Source of the DNA: Claveliimonas bilis
Lineage (GTDB): Bacteria; Bacillota; Clostridia; Lachnospirales; Lachnospiraceae
Direction of reading: 5' to 3'
DNA: 64,000 nucleotides
Assembly (NCBI RefSeq): GCF_030296775.1
Contig: NZ_AP027742.1
Span: 620,001 to 684,000, forward strand
The notes under the pieces were generated by a model. It saw only the letters and a list, made by a program, of their open reading frames with translations. It did not search any database and was not told the DNA's origin. This document shows positions 7,428 to 16,409 of the stretch, piece after piece. How positions within the stretch are numbered: the first letter of the stretch is position 1; each line of letters begins with the position of its first letter. A program made the translations under genes and the position numbers.

Positions 7428-8225
7428 TTGCATACAATACCTGATATCAATACAGTAATTGGGATTCTGATCCCCTTTGCCGGGACAACGCTGGGAGCAG
7501 CCTGTGTGTTCTTAATGAGGGATACCATTCGGCCCCTTGTGCAGAAAGGTCTGCTGGGATTTGCATCCGGCGTTATGGTAGCGGCTTCGGTATGGTCTCT
7601 TCTGATCCCGGCGATGGAAATGACAGAACATATGGGAAAACTGGCCTTCCTCCCGGCGGCAGTGGGATTTATATGCGGGATGGGATTTCTGCTGCTTCTG
7701 GATAAAGTGGTCCCCCATCAGCATATGGATCACGATGAGCCGGAAGGCCCCAAAAAAGGATGGCGCCGCTCTACCATGCTTGTTATGGCTGTGACCCTTC
7801 ATAATATCCCGGAAGGGATGGCTGTCGGCGTTGTCTTTGCCGGAATGCTGGCAGAAAATACTGAGATTACGCTGATGGGGGCCTTTGCTCTGTCTCTTGG
7901 AATTGCCATACAGAATTTCCCGGAAGGGGCGATCATTTCCATGCCGCTGAAAAGCCAGGACGGCCTTGGCAGAGGCAAAGCGTTTCTCTACGGAACACTG
8001 TCAGGAGTGGTAGAACCGGCGGCAGCGCTGATCACGATACTGCTGTCTAAATTTTTTGTTCCGGTGCTTCCCTATCTTCTTGCTTTTGCGGCAGGCGCCA
8101 TGCTCTATGTGGTGGTGGAAGAACTGATCCCGGAGGCAAATGAGGGAGAACACAGCAATATTGGAACCATCGGCTTTGCAGCCGGATTTGTACTGATGAT
8201 GATACTGGATGTGGCACTTGGATAG
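7428..8225 (+). CDS. ZIP-family metal transporter (ZupT-like)
   Basis: Integral membrane protein of 265 aa with about eight hydrophobic segments. The two metal-site helices carry HNIPEGMAVGVVFAG and IQNFPEGAIISMP, the TM4 and TM5 signatures of bacterial ZIP permeases that import zinc or other divalent ions. A short His-rich loop (PHQHMDHDEP) lies between TM3 and TM4, as usual in the family. The start is TTG, with AAGGAAGG about eight bases upstream and no better ATG. It is the last gene of the three-gene metal operon and is followed by a strong terminator. Confidence 0.88.
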   Translation: MHTIPDINTVIGILIPFAGTTLGAACVFLMRDTIRPLVQKGLLGFASGVMVAASVWSLLIPAMEMTEHMGKLAFLPAAVGFICGMGFLLLLDKVVPHQHMDHDEPEGPKKGWRRSTMLVMAVTLHNIPEGMAVGVVFAGMLAENTEITLMGAFALSLGIAIQNFPEGAIISMPLKSQDGLGRGKAFLYGTLSGVVEPAAALITILLSKFFVPVLPYLLAFAAGAMLYVVVEELIPEANEGEHSNIGTIGFAAGFVLMMILDVALG

Positions 8226-8233
8226 TGTCTGCA

Positions 8234-8275
8234 GACAGGGACGATGCAGAAGGCATTGTCCCTGTCTTGTTGTTG
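8234..8275 (+). terminator. Rho-independent terminator of the metal operon
   Basis: GACAGGGAC-GATGC, loop AGAAG, GCATT-GTCCCTGTC: a 14-bp stem with one G-U pair, followed by TTGTTGTTG. Confidence 0.8.
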
Positions 8276-8294
8276 CAGATTGGCATTGCAATGA

Positions 8295-8310
8295 TTTAAG
8301 AAAATTTAAG
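8295..8310 (+). promoter_or_regulatory. Direct repeat TTTAAG-N4-TTTAAG upstream of the P-type ATPase
   Basis: Two identical hexamers one helical turn apart, located about 35-50 bases upstream of a TATAAT (8344-8349) that lacks a good -35 box. This is the arrangement used by OmpR/PhoB-type response regulators (CiaR and PhoP sites are similar). No such regulator gene is nearby. Confidence 0.4.
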
Positions 8311-8378
8311 AGAACCTTTATAGAAATCACAAAAATCCGGGTATATAATAAGATGGATATAAAGGAGAAATGAATTAC

Positions 8379-10829
8379 ATGAGACGAAGAAAGAGGCAGT
8401 ATGCCCGGGAAACAGAAGAAATACAAAGGGAACGCATTCCCACGACCCGTTATGATCCGGATTATCGGGAGGGACTTACGGAAAACCAGGTGCAGGAGCA
8501 CAGACTCCACGGCTGGACGAATGTGGCGGTGGATCCTCCGGCTAAGACTACAAAAGAGATCATTCATGAAAATGTATTCACTTATTTCAACCTCATTTTT
8601 ATAGTACTGGGCATACTTCTATGTCTGGTAGGTTCTTTCCGGAATCTGACCTTCCTTCCGGTTGTTATTTTAAATACATTAATTGGAATCGTACAGGAAG
8701 TACGGGCAAAAAATGTACTGGAAAAGATGAGTATGCTCAATGCGCCCCATGCCAGGGTGGTGAGAGATGGAAAGATATCCCAGGTTAATTCGGAAGATCT
8801 GGTAATCGACGATATTGTGATCTTCAGCGCCGGAAATCAGATCTGTGCCGACGCAGTGGTTGCGGCCGGGGAGGTTCAGGTAAATGAATCTCTTCTTACC
8901 GGGGAATCCGATGAGATCACAAAGCGGAAAGGAGACCACCTTATGTCCGGAAGTTTTGTGGTTTCCGGGCAGTGTCACGCAAGACTTGACAAGGTGGGAG
9001 CGGATTCCTATATTTCCAGGCTGACAATAGAAGCAAAAGCCATGGATGACCAGGAACAGTCGGAAATGATCCGTTCTTTGAATAAGCTGGTAAAATGGGT
9101 GGGAATCATCATCATTCCCATCGGTCTGGTCCTGTTTTCACAGAGCTTTTTCTTTAATGACGAAGGATTTCGTCAAAGTGTTACTTCCATGGTTGCGGCA
9201 GTCATTGGTATGATACCGGAAGGTTTATATCTTCTGGCAAGTGTCGCCCTTGCTGTCAGCGCTATGAGACTTGCAGGGCAAAAAGTTCTTCTCCATGATA
9301 TGAAAAGTATTGAAACTCTGGCCCGGGTGAATGTGCTCTGTGTGGATAAGACCGGAACCATCACAGAAAATACCATGACAGTCAATAAGGCGGAGCCCAC
9401 ACTGGATTACCGGGAAAAAGAAGAAGAATATCCGCCTCTTGAGAAAATGATCGGAGATTTTGCGGCAGCCATGAGTGAAGATAATATCACTATGGCGGCT
9501 TTAAAGGAGCATTTTCGCGAGAATACAGGGAAAAAGCCGGTCAGTAAGACGTCCTTTTCCTCGGCGGTAAAATACAGCAGTGTGACCTACAAAGACGGCG
9601 CATATGTCCTGGGCGCTCCTGAGATGGTATTAAGGGATGATTACGTACTCTATGAGGCGGAAATTGAGCAGTATACAAAGAAGGGATACAGGGTTCTTGT
9701 ATTCGGAAAATACGAGGGAGAAATTGACGGAAAGGCTCTGAAAGAAAAGGTAATCCCTCTGGGTTATATCATGCTCTCCAATCCGATCCGGGAAAACGCT
9801 CCGGAGACATTTCAATATTTTGCCCAGCAGGGTGTGGATATTAAAGTCATATCCGGAGACAATCCTATGACTGTGTCGGAGGTGGCACAGCAGGCAGGGA
9901 TCAAAGGAGCAGAAAACTACGTGGATGCGGCTTCTCTTAAGACAGACCATGAAGTGGCAGAAGCAATGGAGAAATATACGGTGTTTGGAAGGGTAACACC
10001 CAATCAGAAACGGCAGTTTGTCCAGGTTTTGAAAGAACAGGGCAACACAGTTGCCATGACAGGGGATGGTGTAAACGACATTCTGGCCTTGAAAGATGCG
10101 GACTGCAGCATTGCTATGGCCTCCGGAAGCGAAGCGGCTTCACAGGCAGCCCAGGTGGTTCTTCTGGAGTCCGATTTTTCCAAGATGCCTTCCGTAGTGC
10201 TGGAAGGGCGAAGAGTCGTAAATAATATCCAGCGCTCTGCCAGTCTCTTTTTGGTAAAAAATATTTTTTCCCTGCTGCTGTCTCTCTTTTCTGCAGTGTT
10301 TATGATCACTTATCCATTGGAACCTTCACAGGTTTCTTTGATCAGTATGTTTACCATCGGCGTTCCGGCTTTCTTCCTGGCGCTGGAGCCCAACAAGAGC
10401 CGTATAGAAGGACATTTCCTGTCAAATGTATTTTTGAAAGCCCTTCCGGGCGGATTGACAGATGTATTGATCGTGGGAGCGCTGGTGATTTTCGGGCAGA
10501 CTTTTGAAGTGGGAAGCAGAGATATCTCCACGGCGGCAACCATTCTTCTGGCTATCGTCGGTTTTATGGTGCTTTACAAGATCAGTCAGCCCATGAATCC
10601 TATGCGTATGATTGTTTTAATAGGCTGCGGAATTGCCCTGATCTTTTCCAGTATTTATCTGGATGATCTGTTTGCAATGTCGGGTATGTCCACAAAATGT
10701 ATTATGCTGTTTATTGTATTTTCTATAGCAGCGGAGCCGGTATTCCGGTACTTGAGTTTCGTTGTGGAAGAACTTGGAAAGTTAGGGAAAAAGCTGATTG
10801 GAAAGAAAAGTTCCGAAAAAAACGGGTAA
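8379..10829 (+). CDS. Cation-translocating P-type ATPase (PII type, calcium/magnesium-pump-like)
   Basis: 816-residue membrane pump. The phosphorylation site is DKTGTITENT, the actuator-domain signature is LLTGESDEI, the hinge is MTGDGVND and a helix-4 type PEGL occurs in GMIPEGLYLL. There is a typical N-terminal cytoplasmic arm, about ten membrane helices in the 2-2-6 pattern, and no heavy-metal CxxC domain. The overall form resembles the short calcium-efflux or MgtA-like pumps of Firmicutes. The specificity residues cannot be settled by eye. ATG 8379 is 11 bases from AGGAG; the earlier ATG 8370 is only two bases away and unlikely. It is monocistronic, with a TATAAT and TTTAAG repeats upstream. 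Confidence 0.88.
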   Translation: MRRRKRQYARETEEIQRERIPTTRYDPDYREGLTENQVQEHRLHGWTNVAVDPPAKTTKEIIHENVFTYFNLIFIVLGILLCLVGSFRNLTFLPVVILNTLIGIVQEVRAKNVLEKMSMLNAPHARVVRDGKISQVNSEDLVIDDIVIFSAGNQICADAVVAAGEVQVNESLLTGESDEITKRKGDHLMSGSFVVSGQCHARLDKVGADSYISRLTIEAKAMDDQEQSEMIRSLNKLVKWVGIIIIPIGLVLFSQSFFFNDEGFRQSVTSMVAAVIGMIPEGLYLLASVALAVSAMRLAGQKVLLHDMKSIETLARVNVLCVDKTGTITENTMTVNKAEPTLDYREKEEEYPPLEKMIGDFAAAMSEDNITMAALKEHFRENTGKKPVSKTSFSSAVKYSSVTYKDGAYVLGAPEMVLRDDYVLYEAEIEQYTKKGYRVLVFGKYEGEIDGKALKEKVIPLGYIMLSNPIRENAPETFQYFAQQGVDIKVISGDNPMTVSEVAQQAGIKGAENYVDAASLKTDHEVAEAMEKYTVFGRVTPNQKRQFVQVLKEQGNTVAMTGDGVNDILALKDADCSIAMASGSEAASQAAQVVLLESDFSKMPSVVLEGRRVVNNIQRSASLFLVKNIFSLLLSLFSAVFMITYPLEPSQVSLISMFTIGVPAFFLALEPNKSRIEGHFLSNVFLKALPGGLTDVLIVGALVIFGQTFEVGSRDISTAATILLAIVGFMVLYKISQPMNPMRMIVLIGCGIALIFSSIYLDDLFAMSGMSTKCIMLFIVFSIAAEPVFRYLSFVVEELGKLGKKLIGKKSSEKNG

Positions 10830-10837
10830 GAGAAAAA

Positions 10838-10885
10838 CAGACAAACGGGGAAAGGAATCTTTGCATTCTTTCCCCGTTTGTCTGT
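10838..10885. terminator. Bidirectional terminator between P-type ATPase and aminotransferase genes
   Basis: A stem of about 20 bp (CAGACAAACGGGGAAAG paired with CTTTCCCCGTTTGTCTG, one bulged G further in). On the minus strand it is followed by TTTTTCTCTT, so it is clearest for the aminotransferase transcript. Confidence 0.85.
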
Positions 10886-12115
10886 CTATGCCGCCTGTAG
10901 TGTTTCTGCCGCTTCTTCAATAGCTTCTCTCATCTTGCCAATAAGACGGTCCACATCTTTTCTGGAAGCGATCAGCGGCGGGATCATACGGTTAATGCTG
11001 TCTCCGATGGCTGTGATCAATGCCCGGCGGCGGAAAGTTCCCCATTTTACTTCCATGGCAATAGGCAGATCATATTCCACTCCGACCAGAAGCCCGCGGC
11101 CTCTCACCTCTTTTACATGAGGCAGGGTTCTGAGCTGGTCCATCAGATAATTGCCAACTTCTTCCGCATTTTCAGACAGGTGATGATCCAGGATTTCGGA
11201 GATGGATGCCAGAGCAGAAGCACATGCAATAGGACTTCCGCCATAGGTGGAGCCATGGGTTCCGCTTCCCAGAGCTTCTGCAACTTTCTTCCTGGCGCAG
11301 CAGGCTCCGATAGGCATGCCTCCTCCCATTGCTTTTGCCATAGATACTGCATCCGGCATGACTCCGTATCCCATATAAGCCATAGGAGCTCCGGTTCTGC
11401 CCCATCCGGTCTGTACTTCATCAAGAAGGAGGAGAAGATGATTGTCATCACACAGCTTTCTTAAGCCTTCCATAAATTCCTGAGTAGCCGGATGTACGCC
11501 GCCTTCCCCCTGAACGGGTTCGATCATAATAGCAATGGTATTTTTGGTAATTTTAGAAGCAAAATCTTCCAGATCATTGAATTTTGCATAAACAAATCCG
11601 GGAACCATAGAACCGAAACCCTGCTGGATGGTTGTATCCGGCTGTCCGGTTGCTGCCATGGAACCAAAAGTCCGGCCATGGAATCCATGTTCTGCCGTGA
11701 TGATCTGATACTTTTCAGGCCCAAAATGATCAGTTCCGTATTTCCTTGCCATCTTGATCATGCATTCATTGGCTTCTGTGCCAGAGTTCTGATAAAAAAT
11801 TTTATCCATTCCGATGGTGTCACAGATTTTCTTTGCCAGCAGAGCCTGCGGGATTGTATAGGGATAATTAAAAGTGTGGAGAATATCATCTGCCTGATCT
11901 TTGATGGCAGCCACTACTTTTTCATTTCTGTTTCCGGGGCTGTTTACGGCCACACCTCCGTAGAAATCCAGGTAGGCATTTCCTTTTTCATCATACAGAT
12001 ACATCCCCTCAGCGCTTTCGGCAATGAAATCAAACCTTGGATATGTCTCCACCATATATTTTCTTACGATTGCCTTCAGTTCTTTTCCTGTCAGTCCAGT
12101 ATCTTTCAGTTTCAT
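10886..12115 (-). CDS. argD: Class III aminotransferase, acetylornithine aminotransferase-like
   Basis: PLP enzyme of 409 aa, fold type I. Visible blocks are YLDFYGGVAVNSPGNRN, FYQNSGTEANE (phosphate binding), EHGFHGRTFGSM, the LLLLDEVQTGWGRTG motif with the aspartate that contacts the PLP ring nitrogen, and SMAKAMGGGMPIGA with the Schiff-base lysine. The start is MKLKDTG at 12115 with AGGAAGG upstream; the longer frame has no ribosome site. Sequence style is ArgD-like, but no other arginine genes are nearby. Ornithine-type or GABA-type relatives cannot be excluded. The gene has its own strong promoter followed directly by a terminator-like hairpin. Confidence 0.75.
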   Translation of the reverse strand: MKLKDTGLTGKELKAIVRKYMVETYPRFDFIAESAEGMYLYDEKGNAYLDFYGGVAVNSPGNRNEKVVAAIKDQADDILHTFNYPYTIPQALLAKKICDTIGMDKIFYQNSGTEANECMIKMARKYGTDHFGPEKYQIITAEHGFHGRTFGSMAATGQPDTTIQQGFGSMVPGFVYAKFNDLEDFASKITKNTIAIMIEPVQGEGGVHPATQEFMEGLRKLCDDNHLLLLLDEVQTGWGRTGAPMAYMGYGVMPDAVSMAKAMGGGMPIGACCARKKVAEALGSGTHGSTYGGSPIACASALASISEILDHHLSENAEEVGNYLMDQLRTLPHVKEVRGRGLLVGVEYDLPIAMEVKWGTFRRRALITAIGDSINRMIPPLIASRKDVDRLIGKMREAIEEAAETLQAA

Positions 12116-12148
12116 ATATAACGCCTTCCTTTCTATAAATACAAATAA

Positions 12149-12178
12149 AAAGAGACCGTACACTTGTACGGCCTCTTT
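12149..12178 (-). terminator. Terminator-like hairpin inside the aminotransferase leader
   Basis: On the minus strand: AAAGAG, one mismatch, then CCGTAC / GTACGG closing a four-base loop, then CTCTTT followed by TTTATTTGTATTT. It lies only about 10 bases after the predicted transcription start and 33 bases before the aminotransferase ATG. It may terminate murF read-through, attenuate the aminotransferase, or both. Confidence 0.75.
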
Positions 12179-12194
12179 GCCTTGATGATATTAA

Positions 12195-12223
12195 AGTATA
12201 TGCTTAAAAATTTTTTCTGTCAA
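12195..12223 (-). promoter_or_regulatory. Strong sigma-A promoter of the aminotransferase gene
   Basis: TTGACA (12218-12223) and TATACT (12195-12200) on the minus strand with a 17-base spacer. Predicted start of transcription near 12188. Confidence 0.85.
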
Positions 12224-12312
12224 GAATCCCGCTTGTCTTTTTTTCTGTACAATATGAGAAAGAACTGCTGTTCAATAATAAACGGCGAACTTTACAAATT
12301 GTCATTTCTGAT

Positions 12313-13683
12313 CTACAGGTCTTGCAGAGCAGATACAATCTCAGAAAAGTGCATACTGTTGGAGGCTTTGACAAGAATATTGTCACCGTCCTGAATAAGA
12401 TCCTTAAGAAGGGGAATCAGTTCTTCGTTTGAAGCAAACCATCGGGCACAGCGCTTTGGAGCCAGTTCCTGGAAGCCGTCTGTGATGGAGCGGGCCAGAT
12501 CTCCGACTGCAAATACAGCATCTACGCCGGTCTGTGCCAGATAGGCGCCTACTTCCCGGTGCAGATTGCCGGCGTTTTCACCAAGCTCTCCCATACTTCC
12601 TACAATCGCTACCCGTCGGCCGATTCCGAGATTAAGCACATCAATGGCAGCTTTCATAGACACAGGATTCGCATTGTAGCAGTCGTCCAGAATAATGATT
12701 TTCTCTGTCTGGATAATATTGTTTCGTCCCGGCAGGAAGGAAAGGTGTTCAATTCCAGCCTTTATTTCTTCGCACGAAAGTCCCATGACATAGCCTACGG
12801 CAGCGCCTGCAAGGGCGTTGGATACCATGTGCATGCCGGGAGTTGGAACGGTACAGTCAAATTCTCCTATAGGTGTGTGGATTCTGCAGGACGTTCCCCG
12901 AAGCCCCATAGGCACAATGCCGGATGCAGAAACAGAACATCCGGAAGAAGTTCCGTAAAAGATAGGCTGAACTCCTTTTACAGGTCCCAGCTCGGCAAGG
13001 AGCGGATCATCGCCGTTGACAATGATGGAACCTCCGTTTTTCATATCCTGGAACATCTGTGTTTTCTCATGCAGGATTCCTTCCTGTGTTTTGAGAAATT
13101 CCAGATGAGCCACTCCAATATTGGTGATTACACAGATATCCGGACTTGCCACTGTGGAAAGCTTGCGCATTTCTCCAAAATGATTGATTCCCATTTCCAG
13201 AACAGAAACCTCGTGTTCTTCCCGAAGGTCAAAGACAGTAAGGGGAAGTCCCGATTCACTGTTTAAGTTTCCCTGTGTCTTATGCACATTGAATTTCTGT
13301 GAAAGCACAGAAGCAATCATTTCTTTTGTACTGGTTTTTCCGACACTGCCGCTGATGCCCACCACTTTAATGTCAAAAGAATCCCGATACAGCTTTGCAA
13401 TATCAAGAAGAGCCTGGGCTGTAGAATCTACAAGAATATAAGGATCAGAAGTCTCTCCAAGATCTTCTTCAGAAACGGCGCACAGTGCACCCTGTCGGAT
13501 AACATCAGGAATAAACTTGTGACCGTTGACCCTTTCGCCGTGTATTGCCACAAACAGGCAGTCATCTGCAAGGCGGCGGCTGTCTATGGTAACCATGCTT
13601 ACCTCCTTTGCAAGGAGGGAAGGATCGCCGTGATAAGTACCGCCACAGGCGTTAGTTATATTTTCTATCGTCAGATTTTTCAT
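12313..13683 (-). CDS. murF: UDP-N-acetylmuramoyl-tripeptide--D-alanyl-D-alanine ligase
   Basis: Mur ligase of 456 aa that adds D-Ala-D-Ala to the muramoyl tripeptide in the cytoplasm. The N-terminal substrate domain contains DSRRLADDCLFVAIHGERVNGH. The ATP P-loop is GISGSVGKTSTKEM (about residues 108-121), the central domain has EMGINHFGEM, and the C-terminal domain has ILDDCYNANPVSMKAA, all family signatures. AAGGGAG lies upstream of the ATG. It follows ddl by 34 bases, so the enzyme making D-Ala-D-Ala and the one using it are co-transcribed. Confidence 0.95.
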   Translation of the reverse strand: MKNLTIENITNACGGTYHGDPSLLAKEVSMVTIDSRRLADDCLFVAIHGERVNGHKFIPDVIRQGALCAVSEEDLGETSDPYILVDSTAQALLDIAKLYRDSFDIKVVGISGSVGKTSTKEMIASVLSQKFNVHKTQGNLNSESGLPLTVFDLREEHEVSVLEMGINHFGEMRKLSTVASPDICVITNIGVAHLEFLKTQEGILHEKTQMFQDMKNGGSIIVNGDDPLLAELGPVKGVQPIFYGTSSGCSVSASGIVPMGLRGTSCRIHTPIGEFDCTVPTPGMHMVSNALAGAAVGYVMGLSCEEIKAGIEHLSFLPGRNNIIQTEKIIILDDCYNANPVSMKAAIDVLNLGIGRRVAIVGSMGELGENAGNLHREVGAYLAQTGVDAVFAVGDLARSITDGFQELAPKRCARWFASNEELIPLLKDLIQDGDNILVKASNSMHFSEIVSALQDL

Positions 13684-13717
13684 GATAATCTCCCTTTTGT
13701 TTTTGACAATGAATCAG

Positions 13718-14779
13718 CTACTGATATCTCGCTTCCAGAGATTTTTGTATGATAAGCTCGCAAAATTCCCCATATTCATATCCTGCTGCTTTTGCTGCTT
13801 TGGGAAGAAGGCTTGCGGATGTCATACCCGGAAGAGAGTTTACTTCCAGACAGTAAAATTCCTCCGTTTCTTTATCTACAATAAAATCAGCTCTTGCATA
13901 TACATCCAGACGCAGAGCCTTGTAGGCTTTTTCGCCGGCTTCCTGGATCATAGCTGTTGTTTTTGCGTCTACAGAAGTGGCAGGACAGATTTCTGACGCA
14001 CCGCCCTGCTGATATTTGTGCGCATAATCAAAAAATCCGTCTGATGGAACAATTTCTACCAGAGGAAGCGCCTTTCCGTCAAAAATACCACATGCATATT
14101 CTCTTCCGTTGATAAAAGGCTCAATTACAACCTCATCCTCTTTCAGGAAAGACTGGCGCATCGCTTCACGGTATTCTTCATCCGTATGCACGATGTGTAC
14201 GCCAAGGCTGGATCCTCCGGAGCAGGGCTTCACTACAACGGGAAGAGAGAAGCCAAGATCGGAAAGAGGAAGATCTTTTTGGGAGTGGGGTACATGAAGC
14301 CCTACCGGAGTAGGAACTCCCTGCATCTGGAAAATTTCTTTGGTAACTCCTTTGTTCATTGATAAAGCACAGCCCAGAGAATTAGGCCCTGTATAGCGGA
14401 TTCCAAGTGTATCAAAGGTTGCCTGTATTTTCCCGTTTTCGCCAAAGCCGCCGTGAAGAGCCATAAATGTGATGTCCGCCATGCGGCACAGCTCCAGAAC
14501 ATTGGGGCCCAGATAGCTTGCTGAATCACCGGGGCGTGAAGCTTTTAATGCTTCCAGATCAGGTTCGGTTACCTGAATGCAGGAAGCGATCTCAAGTCCG
14601 CCGCCCGGGAGAGTAAAGACTTCTTCCAGATTGTCAGGTGCTGTGGGGAGGCCAAGGAAAGCATCCAGAAGATAGGCGTTGTGGCCCCGTTCTCTCAAAG
14701 CTTTGCAAATGCTTCCTCCGGAACTTAAAGAAACATCTCTTTCGTTGCTGTAGCCTCCTGCAAGTACAATAATATTCAT
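13718..14779 (-). CDS. ddl: D-alanine--D-alanine ligase
   Basis: ATP-grasp ligase of 353 aa. It begins MNIIVLAGGYSNERDVSLSSG, the Ddl N-terminal motif with the catalytic Glu-Arg and serine. VVVKPCSGGSSLGV is the ATP-binding loop, and EVNSLPGMTSASLLP near the C-terminus carries the magnesium-binding Glu/Asn and substrate residues. The ATG at 14779 has AAGGAG eight bases upstream, while the extended frame lacks a site. The gene sits 22 bases after pncB and 34 before murF. Omega-loop residues that separate D-Ala-D-Ala from D-Ala-D-Lac ligases were not assessed. Confidence 0.93.
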   Translation of the reverse strand: MNIIVLAGGYSNERDVSLSSGGSICKALRERGHNAYLLDAFLGLPTAPDNLEEVFTLPGGGLEIASCIQVTEPDLEALKASRPGDSASYLGPNVLELCRMADITFMALHGGFGENGKIQATFDTLGIRYTGPNSLGCALSMNKGVTKEIFQMQGVPTPVGLHVPHSQKDLPLSDLGFSLPVVVKPCSGGSSLGVHIVHTDEEYREAMRQSFLKEDEVVIEPFINGREYACGIFDGKALPLVEIVPSDGFFDYAHKYQQGGASEICPATSVDAKTTAMIQEAGEKAYKALRLDVYARADFIVDKETEEFYCLEVNSLPGMTSASLLPKAAKAAGYEYGEFCELIIQKSLEARYQ

Positions 14780-14801
14780 AAAATTAACACTCCTTAATAT
14801 T

Positions 14802-16253
14802 CTAGTCCATACCCATCTGGTCAAGAAGGGATTTTTTTACCTGATATAAGCTTTCAGAAAGGTCAACATATACCTGATGTGGATAGAAAAGACGCTTTGT
14901 CTCATCCCACAGTGTTTTCTTTTCCTGTTTGCAGTATTCTGCGATTTCCATAACGGAAGGAGACTGATACACACATTCTCCTTTGCGGAAAACAGGTACT
15001 AAAATTTCGCGCATAGTATAAGATCCGCCGGGCAGCTTTGTCTTTTTCCAGGTTTCGATCGGATCAAAGAGAAGAAGATCTTCGCTTGGATCAAAAATTT
15101 CATCTGCAAAGCAGATCAGATCAGCGCGGACTTTGCCGGTGGTCTTATCATAAATCCGGAAAATGGTTTTGTTTCCGGGATTTGTGATTTTTTCCGTATT
15201 TTCGGAAATTTTTATTTTAGGAATAAAGGCACCTGATTCATCCTGAATAGCTGCCAGTTTGTAAACACCGCCAAAGGACGGGCAGTCTTTAGAGGTGATC
15301 AGATTTGTTCCTACGCCCCAGGAAGTGATGGCCGCCTGCTGCATTTTTAAATCATGAAGCAGGTATTCATCCAGATCGTTGGAAGCGGCAATGACTGCAT
15401 CTTTAAATCCGGCTTCATCCAGCATTTTCCGCGCTTCCTTGGAGAGATAGGCGAGATCCCCGCTGTCCAGACGTATGCCATACCGCTTCAGAGGATTTCC
15501 GCTGTCTTTCATTTCCTGGAATACCCGGATTGCATTTGGAACACCCGATTTCAGGGTATCATAGGTGTCTACAAGAAGGGTGCAGTTGTCAGGATAAAGA
15601 TCTGCATAAGCGCGAAAAGCAGTATATTCATCCGGAAAACTCATAATCCAGCTGTGCGCATGGGTACCAAGTACCGGTACATCAAAAAGCTGGCCTGCCA
15701 GAACATTGGAAGTTCCAACACAGCCGCCGATCATTGCGGCGCGGGCGCCGTAAAGGCCGGCATCGGGTCCTTGGGCACGGCGGAGTCCAAACTCCATTAC
15801 ACCGTCCCCGTTAGCGGCAAAGACGACACGGGAAGCCTTTGTGGCGATCAGGGACTGATGATTAATGATATTCAGGATCGCTGTCTCTACGAGCTGTGCT
15901 TCCATAATAGGGGCAATGATCTTAATGAGCGGTTCTTTTGGAAAGACTACCGTTCCTTCGGGAATAGCATAAATATCTCCCGTAAAGTGGAAGCCTCCGA
16001 GATAGTGCAGGAAATCTTCGCTGAAGATCCCCAGACTCCGGAGATAATCTACATCCTCATAAGTGAAATTCAAATTTTTTACATATTCAATTATCTGATC
16101 CAGTCCGGCGCAGATAGAATATCCGCCTCCGCTTGGATTTTGGCGGAAGAATACGTCAAAGATGACGGTTTCATTCTGCCCCTTTTCGTAGTATCCCTGC
16201 ATCATAGTAAGTTCATAGAAGTCAGTAAGCAGGGTAAGGTCGTGTCTGTTCAT
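14802..16253 (-). CDS. pncB: Nicotinate phosphoribosyltransferase
   Basis: Enzyme of 483 aa that makes nicotinate mononucleotide from nicotinate and PRPP in NAD salvage. MNRHDLTLLTDFYELTMMQGYY is the family N-terminus, FGLRRAQGPDAG and GTHAHSWIMSF contain phosphoribosyl-site residues and the conserved histidine, and RLDSGDL is the third signature. A purine-rich site (AAAAGGAAC) lies before the ATG. It heads the pncB-ddl-murF run. The leader region upstream is unusually rich in palindromes. Confidence 0.93.
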   Translation of the reverse strand: MNRHDLTLLTDFYELTMMQGYYEKGQNETVIFDVFFRQNPSGGGYSICAGLDQIIEYVKNLNFTYEDVDYLRSLGIFSEDFLHYLGGFHFTGDIYAIPEGTVVFPKEPLIKIIAPIMEAQLVETAILNIINHQSLIATKASRVVFAANGDGVMEFGLRRAQGPDAGLYGARAAMIGGCVGTSNVLAGQLFDVPVLGTHAHSWIMSFPDEYTAFRAYADLYPDNCTLLVDTYDTLKSGVPNAIRVFQEMKDSGNPLKRYGIRLDSGDLAYLSKEARKMLDEAGFKDAVIAASNDLDEYLLHDLKMQQAAITSWGVGTNLITSKDCPSFGGVYKLAAIQDESGAFIPKIKISENTEKITNPGNKTIFRIYDKTTGKVRADLICFADEIFDPSEDLLLFDPIETWKKTKLPGGSYTMREILVPVFRKGECVYQSPSVMEIAEYCKQEKKTLWDETKRLFYPHQVYVDLSESLYQVKKSLLDQMGMD

Positions 16254-16290
16254 TGTTCCTTTTAAACTCCTTTTAGTACCTTTTTATTAC

Positions 16291-16310
16291 ATGTCTGCGT
16301 CAGCAGACAT
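16291..16310. repeat. Hairpin ATGTCTGC-N4-GCAGACAT
   Basis: Perfect 8-bp arms around GTCA, about 40 bases upstream of the pncB start on its leader side. Confidence 0.7.
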
Positions 16311-16327
16311 GGTGTCTCTGGCAGTTA

Positions 16328-16373
16328 ACATTCGCCATGCAAGCTCGCCCCCTTCGGGACCTCGCTCGCGGGC
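16328..16373. repeat. 46-bp direct repeat, copy 1
   Basis: GC-rich unit beginning ACATTCGCCATGCAAGC and ending CTCGCTCGCGGGC. It is identical to the copy at 16410-16455 and contains an internal CCC-TTC-GGG hairpin. Unit spacing is 82 bases. Confidence 0.9.
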
Positions 16374-16409
16374 CTCGTCCCCGCAAAGCGGTATTTATGC
16401 CTTAACAGA

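Noticed and set aside
8370-8378. Upstream ATG as start of the P-type ATPase
   Set aside because: It lies two bases from the AGGAG site, too close for normal initiation; ATG 8379 fits better.
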